A DNA stretch of 64,000 bases from assembly GCA_019095985.1 (NCBI GenBank), contig CM032660.1:28610882-28674881 (forward strand), in the 5' to 3' direction. Below the pieces are notes generated by a model, which worked only from the letters and a program-made list of their open reading frames with translations, did not search any database and was not told the origin of the DNA. Position numbers and translations under genes: made by a program. This document shows positions 57,600 through 64,000 of the stretch, piece by piece. Every line of letters starts with the position of its first letter. Within the stretch, counting starts at the first letter, position 1. Source of the stretch: Streblospio benedicti (taxonomy: Eukaryota > Annelida > Polychaeta > Spionida > Spionidae).

Positions 57600-60090
57600 G
57601 TGTCATAAGAAAAATATTAAATGAAAATTCCCTTTCTTCAATGTTATCAAATTGCCCTAGTTGAGTGCCATTGCAAATTGTTACCAGTATAAATTCAGTT
57701 TAAATACGTGCACACTCGGTTTAATCATACTACTTTTGCTGATTATGAAGTAGAAAGCAATTTTGGTTTCCGATCAAGGTGTAATCGTTCATATAATAAT
57801 AGCCATTATGGCCCGAAAAAAGACAATAATACAATTTTGCACTAAAGTTTACACAGGTCAAGAGAACTATGACCATTACGTCCGGTGTATTTGAAATACA
57901 ATCATGCAATTACAGTGATGCCTGTTTCAAATGTCCACCATCACAAGCAGTGATCGTCTATATTTTGTAGCATGGAGATTTCAATGAAAAACAGTGTACA
58001 TGCTACAGCTTTCACGGATCATTGATATGACCCACTTTCTAACATGAACACGATTGTGGCAGTTGTACAAATCATCAGGAGATAGCTTCTTGGCAAATGT
58101 GATTAGGGCAATTAGCACCAATGACGAAGTGTGCCAATCATCAGCACCAGGATGAAGTATGATGGGAGGTGGGCGAGTGTATTGACAAGAGAATACAACA
58201 TTCAAATCATATCGAAAGTGCGTTGACTCACGCGCAATAAAAATGTATTCTGCAAGGCACATTTTATTGGGATTTTTCGAAAACTGGACACGCATATTGT
58301 CAATCTACATGTAGATATGTACATTATATGTAAATATTGTACCGGGTTTGGGGCTTTTTATGTCTAACAGTAGTGCAACTAATGCAGACATTTAATGCTG
58401 AATATAAACCTAAGATTCAATTCTACTCTCACTGTTCTGCCAAGCAAGCTCCTGCCACTGTATTGACATAGCTGGAGAGACATCTTCCATTTTACTATAT
58501 CAAGTGCCCCTGACGGGAGTCGAACTCACGACTCCAAGGTTGTGAGACCAGAATCATATCATCATCCCAAGCAGCGGGCTGTTAAAAGGTTACACGGACG
58601 AACCAATGTCTCTGTAAACCCCAGCCAACATACTTAGTCAGTTATCTCAACCCAGAGGTCGTGGGTTGGAATCCCGGCTGAGGACGGAAATTTTTGGGAA
58701 GACTAATGTTCCAGCCGTGTTAAGGTTTGTGATTTCCGAAAAAATACCCCATTATTCGTGATGTGTAAAACAATGGACTCTCAAAGTCAATTAAGCATTT
58801 ATGACACTGATATGTGATATACACACTTTGGTTAAATTAGACATTAGAAGTAAAGTCACCCAGCCAATTCTGGATTTGATTATAAGTCAGTTTAAGCGGT
58901 ATACCAAGTCATGCTGCAATTGAACAGTTGCTGAAAAATTCTAAAATAACATAAAATCTCTCTCTGGACGATACACTACTAATTGGTAAAGTGCCACAAT
59001 TGGGCAAATGTGAACGTAAATTATGTATCAAATTCTGAGGTCATTTTCCAATGTTTTATTGAAACTTTTGCAGAAAATGCCCAGAATTGATTAAAATAAT
59101 GGCCTCCCAAAAGGAACACTTTATGCAGTAAAGTATCAAAATTGGGCATGGGTGATAGGCACTAGTTAATTAACCCCATTGTGCTAAATTTGAATCTTTA
59201 TTCCATGCAATTTATAACCTATTGCATAAGATATAACAGTCTACGTGGGGAACTTCAAACACAACAGGTACATGCATACATGAAATAGCGGTCGAAATAA
59301 CATCTGAACACCATTTTCAAACCGTGGTATCCAGGGTTCTGTGATAGTACAGCAGAAGACTAATACCAACTGAATAAGACTCATCGCTACTCGCAATGTC
59401 TATGCCTTTATGAAACTACATGTAGGTGCAAGCATCATGCACATAGGGAGGAAATACGAATAGTTTTTGCAAATCACCTCTAAATGGCGATGTGCTTCTG
59501 GGTACCTTTTTAAAACCGATATTCTTCATTTTGAAGTCACACGCGTAGTACACCCATACGTGTGGTAATGAGCTATCGTAGCAGCGTTGTTGTTGGCATC
59601 ATGTCATCGACAGTTTCATCTACTCAATGCTGATTGATAGCCACCGATTCGTGGTAAAACTACACGGATACTTGGAAGTCGTCTGCTGTAATGTTGATGC
59701 TTTGCTTTCGTTATCTTCCAAGCTAATAACAACTATATTATTTACAGACGCACTGAAATATTGTGTACAGAGAGTGGTCCTACGGGACTGGTCAGTAAAT
59801 ACTGGTGGCAATATAAGTTTATGTGTGCTGGGAGATGCTATAAACTAAAAAGAATACACCTGCGAATGGCAAAGTCAGCGAAGTAAGGGGGTATATTTTC
59901 GATACTAGTTATGTACAAACGAATGATGATATACATGTTGAAAGAAACTGCGCATTCACGTTCACTCTACATATACAGCACAATAAGTCCCAGTGTCAAG
60001 AAACGCAGGAAACTAGAGAGGTTTTACTGTACACAGTAAATAGAGGAGACCCGTGTTGATTGATTATATTTTCCTTGTACAAACACAATA
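57600..60090. other. Gene-poor region
   Basis: Beyond the tRNA-like pieces at about 58500-58700, I see nothing I can support as a gene. One 104-codon minus-strand frame (57981-58295) is listed among the rejected items. Confidence 0.4.
58505..58570 (-). repeat. tRNA-like 3' half, probable SINE head
   Basis: On the minus strand there is a B-box-like gagttcgactcccg after ctggtctcacaacc, an anticodon-loop-like stretch. No matching acceptor stem or A box is present, so this is not a functional tRNA gene. A second B-box-like ggttggaatcccgg lies on the + strand at about 58663-58676. Confidence 0.35.
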
Positions 60091-60093
60091 GGA

Positions 60094-60277
60094 ATGTGGC
60101 GGCTGGTGCTGATGCTGATGCTCTTAATTAACCTCAGGTTCTCGACAACACCCGCCATGGAAACACGCCGCCGCCGCCGAGAAACAATAGTGGCAACTCA
60201 AGGGAACATGAATGTAAATGTGGTGGTTTATAGTCGTGATCAAAGTCTTGCTCTCACGACTTTACAGTTTACACCAG
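60094..60277 (+). CDS. Candidate first exon with signal peptide (hypothetical)
   Basis: The frame starts MWRLVLMLMLLINLRFSTTP, a textbook signal peptide, then a basic METRRRRR run (possible furin-type site) and NVNVVVYSRDQSLALTTLQF. A possible donor (CCAG|GTTAAT) follows at 60278. GC content is higher than in the flanks. No partner exon is recognisable in the remaining 3.7 kb and no family is recognised, so this may be chance. Confidence 0.25.
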
Positions 60278-60304
60278 GTTAATGGCTCACTATTTGATCA
60301 TCAA

Positions 60305-60550
60305 TTTATCATTTCTCATATGCTTGCATCGGGAGCACATTCAGCGCAAAATACTAATCACTCACACACTCACTCACTCCCTTTTTAACCCAATGACCCG
60401 TACCCAATTAACGTGTAGGTGCCACGGAGCAGTGTGCAACTGCTATTAAGGATGAGTTTGTTCAACACCCACCGCCAGACCCGAAAGGAAATCGAACCCA
60501 CGACTTTCTTGTCACAAGTCCAACTCCCTATCCACTCGGCCACAGAAGCA
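60305..60550 (-). repeat. SINE copy 5, best-preserved, with tRNA-like promoter
   Basis: On the minus strand it reads cttctgtggccgagtggata (A-box region), then the B box ggttcgatttc (complement at 60488-60498), then ggtgggtgttgaacaaac, ttgcacactgctccgtggca, cctacacgttaatt and gtgtgagtgattag. The first 75 bp are therefore a tRNA-derived internal Pol III promoter, and the rest is the family body seen in four other copies in this window. Confidence 0.75.
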
Positions 60551-60559
60551 CAGAAGATC

Positions 60560-63500
60560 CGGACAGAACGGTTATCATTGGGCCCTTTTGTCGGAGTCAT
60601 CAGAGATGGGGGTGGGATTCGGCGGATATCTCTTCCTTGGTCCCAGTTATTCCACGGTGCACACAGCCCCTGGATGTGAATACGACCAATGATTGCATAT
60701 TCATACCACCATCAGTAAATTAATACATGAATAAGATGAGCATAACCACCTCTCTGGCATAACCACACACACATCAACTCTTATTTTTATATTTATTTTT
60801 ACTTTGCACTACATGTTCTGACCTTTCACCGTGCATTCTTTCATATGTATGTTCGTCATATAAGCGAGGTTGTGATCTTTGATCGAATGTGGCTCCTTTA
60901 AAGGCTTTACATCGAATGAAAAGCTAACGCTCTCGAGTCAAATTTCTGGAATTATGAATAGGCATTTTTCGAATGGATTTTGTCAATATCACAAATATTT
61001 TACAGTAATACTTTTTGCTTTGACCACCTTTAAAATGTGACTAATCTTTTAGCTTATGTGTTAGTACACCCATCATGTAATCTAAATTAACTAGCCCTGA
61101 CTTCACCTCACTACAATCGCCACGTTTATACTAGCAATTTAAGGTTTTAGTCAAATTGTCCGGTTTTAGCTTCAGCAGTACCCAAAATATATCAATAAAA
61201 TTATACAAGCAATGTATGGAAGACATTGAAGATTCATTGTTGGTCAAATATATGTGTTGGTGGTCTAAATGGTGGATCTAACTTTACCAAGACTTCATTG
61301 GGATACCTTTGCGTTGTATTCACTCTGATTTTCTTTATAAATTTAGTGAGGGAAACCAGCACAATAGCTTAAGATTCGTTAATCTTACTTTGTCAGGCCT
61401 AAGTTGCTGTAGAATCTATATTCTAGACTGCATTCATGCAGTTGGAAGATATTTTAGGCTTAGGATATACATTGCATGGGATACACAGTGCGCATTACAA
61501 ATCATTTCCTGTGAAGTAAGTGCAGTCTTTCCATTCGCATCATTAAGCTGGATTCAAATTCATGTGGTAAAGAATTCAGATTAGAATTGACAGTAATTGG
61601 ATTTTTGTTTGTGTATTTTTATTCAAGCTGGTCAGGTCGTATGGACACTCATTGTTTATTTATTAATCTTACAGTCTCCTCGTACTATATTTGCCACCTG
61701 TTCGCGCATTATATCTTCTCGTGCACATACGAATGAGCCTTGATAAAATGGTTAATATAAACAGTTTTGAAATTTTGAAATGCGGGGGTGGAAACGTTTG
61801 TGGATAGTTATTGCTGATGCGATTGTTGACAGAAATTTGTACATATTATTCGTTTTACTAAATGAATAATATGCTAATATGAGGACCATAGTATGTTTGT
61901 GTGATGCAACCACACCATCTTTTTTAATTAGTTTCCCTACGCTATGAAACAGGTATAGCTAAACGCAACACAAGGGCATAGTTATTGTGAACTCGTCTAA
62001 TTTTGTTGGCGTATCAGTACTTTTCCAGCTCAAAACGAGGGCCGGGCTGAGGAACAGCACTACATTAACCTCCATGTGCCACCCCCTCCCCAGGAAACAC
62101 ATGAATGCCTGCACGTACTCCTAAATTAACATAATTGGCTGAATTTCAAGGGAAGTTAAATGTATTCGCTTCACAATGTACGCCTATACTATCCAACATT
62201 AATCTAGTCAAATCAAAATCAAATGCGATCAACAATTTGGAATGAACACACGCGTCTGCACTTCATGGCTTTCCAACCAAAGCGGTGTTTGGGAAACCGT
62301 CACTTACTACCTCCTTCTCTCGTCGTCCGGGGAGCTTTATTCGCCTACTTCCGCCAGCAAACGGTATTTTTATCCTCGTCCATCTTCAGCATACAACCAT
62401 TTCAATGACAGAGAGACAGACATGCTCGTCAAACTGTAATGTCATTTGAATAAATGCATACATAATGGTATAACACACCCCGGGTAAAACACAACACCAA
62501 CACATCACGTATGAAAGCTACTACGTGCACGTGCCAGAAATCAGCAGGCGGATTAAAAGTCATTGGTACTCCGGACAATATAACCTTCAATGTCAAGAGC
62601 CATGGTGTCTTCCCTCCCTCTACTTAGGGCTGGTTTAGTTACACGAGTGACCATAGCAAGGCAAAACGCAGCTACCAAAAGACGTCCGCAAACAGCATCA
62701 TTTTGACACCCTCTTCGTCTATGGGATGGGACAACTGGGGGTGTAAGTTGACATCTCCCGTACGTAGCAGGATCTGGCATGGCTTCATCAGAGGTCGCGG
62801 CCTGGACCGATGAACAGTGCAACGGTCGCTTCATAATGTCACGTTCCCATTCATCAGACACATACTTCAAAATAACATTGTGTGCAGAAACAGAAATGAG
62901 AGGCCTTTACAGAACGACATTTAACACAGACAAACTGTATGTAAGCTAAACGAACTGTTACGTATTAGTAAGCCAACATGGAATGTCAATTACCAATATC
63001 ATTGTAATGACCCATGCAGGCGTTTAGCTACAGGAGGTGATTCATGAAACATGATACACATATCACAACACAACAGACATACAGTAGAACCTCAAATTGA
63101 GACCACATGTCTATTAACACCACCTCTGTAATAAGACCACTTTCACGGTCTCAAACCATCATAAAGCTATCAAAACGATATGTATAGAGACCACATCTCC
63201 CTTAAGACCACCTGGCACTGGTACCAAGGTGGTCCTAATGTATCTATACATGATTACGCCGACAGCCTACAGTGATGTATAGATAACGGAACTGTGAGTA
63301 TGTCTTTCTGTGTGCAGTTCAAGGCTATGCACTTGGGTTCAAGGACGAGCAATCAAACCAGACCTTTGAAGCTATATGTTACTGTTATAATTAAAACTAA
63401 CAGACCCAGTAATAAGTTGATTCACTGCAACAGTAAACAGCATAGTGATCATTCACGGGATTCTTATGGCCCGCACAAGTGATGGAAATGCGGTCGGCTC

Positions 63501-64000
63501 CATCACCAAGGCTTACTGAGTGCGAAGTATATTTAGTCAATGTAATGCATTATTTGTAATTGGCTGTACTGACGCTATACATTTACATCTGAGTTGGGCT
63601 GGTGACTAGAAGGTTGGTGATCGAACCCTAAACGGTTCCGGGTCAGATGAAACCTGTCAGTCGATGGTAAAAGACTGTCGATGAAAATTGATGTGGATGC
63701 ATGCGGAGAGGAGCAAACACGCATGACCCTGGTACTGCTAATGCATATTTCTGGGTAAGTAGATAACACAAATGTAGTGTGATCCAGATGACAGTGTAGA
63801 GGGGTGGATTGGTTAGAAAATGGTTAGTGGCTGGTGTGCATGACTGAATTTACGCATTGAATTCACCACGACTACAACATAATAGGAAGTGATTAATATG
63901 TGCGCCCTTTAGTTGTTTCACATCAGAGTGTATAATCTCCTGCACCATTTTATGCGCATAGAATTTCTATGACTACAGCAGCTGCTGTAATTCTGACGGC
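60560..64000. other. Gene-poor right end
   Basis: No host gene is supported. A pogo-like left terminus, cagtagaacctcaaattgag, starts at 63082 after a TA, followed by ttaagaccacc words; the matching right end is not found. A tRNA-like segment with ggtgatcgaaccc is at about 63615. Neither is complete. Confidence 0.4.

Noticed and set aside
57981-58295. A 104-codon minus-strand frame with a fairly protein-like composition
   Set aside because: No recognised domain, no supporting exons and no clear promoter or splice context. Kept only as a weak candidate.
58505-58570. A tRNA gene on the minus strand
   Set aside because: Only a B box and loop-like part are present; acceptor and D arms do not pair, so a tRNA-derived repeat is more likely.
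62553-62870. A 105-codon minus-strand frame starting MKYVSDEWERDI
   Set aside because: Composition is plausible, but no family, splice partner or repeat was recognised; length is within chance for this GC content.

Overview
This window is AT-rich, repeat-laden, intron-containing animal DNA, with two assembly gaps of 100 N each. The gene content points to an invertebrate bilaterian. The main gene is an NR6A nuclear receptor of the HR4 type, the form typical of protostomes; its region just after the zinc fingers matches Drosophila HR4 better than vertebrate GCNF. A lophotrochozoan is my best guess, but that is inference. No bacterial, organellar or viral genes and no CRISPR array are present. 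All recognised host genes are on the + strand.

Layout. 1-4700: no host gene, but a quasi-satellite, small inverted-repeat transposons and a SINE carrying a nested insertion. About 5000-28100: the NR6A gene. It has a probable non-coding first exon, twelve coding exons (7145-25521) that splice without a phase error into 1511 residues, and a long AT-rich 3' UTR. Its introns hold two copies of one pogo-like non-autonomous element and one piggyBac-like element. 28487-54101: a head-to-tail array of four glycine N-acyltransferase-like (GLYAT family, GNAT fold) genes. Each has seven coding exons with nearly identical exon sizes and phases. Copies 1, 3 and 4 read through (287, 286 and 284 residues). 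Copy 2 has a one-base insertion in exon 2 and an assembly gap across the start of exon 7. 54102-64000: mostly non-coding DNA with SINE pieces, duplications and one weak candidate signal-peptide exon.

How the parts relate. The NR6A gene would encode a DNA-binding transcription factor. The GLYAT-like genes would encode acyl-CoA:amino-acid N-acyltransferases of detoxification or lipid metabolism. I see no functional link between the two loci beyond adjacency. The array has a visible history: copies 1 and 2 are a recent duplication of about 5 kb, including introns and upstream DNA. Copies 3 and 4 share a long intron-3 block. Short tracts of exons 2, 4 and 5 are far more alike between copies than the rest, as expected from gene conversion. 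Transposons inserted after duplication now distinguish the copies.

The most unusual items are a Penelope-like retroelement remnant flanked by inverted copies of its own end, with a hammerhead-ribozyme-like palindrome; a 2.55 kb inverted-repeat DNA transposon with two divergently oriented coding blocks (a SAP-like domain protein and a coiled-coil protein); a perfect 40-bp-arm palindrome in intron 1 of GLYAT copy 3; and several elements whose interiors are built of many degenerate copies of one short word.
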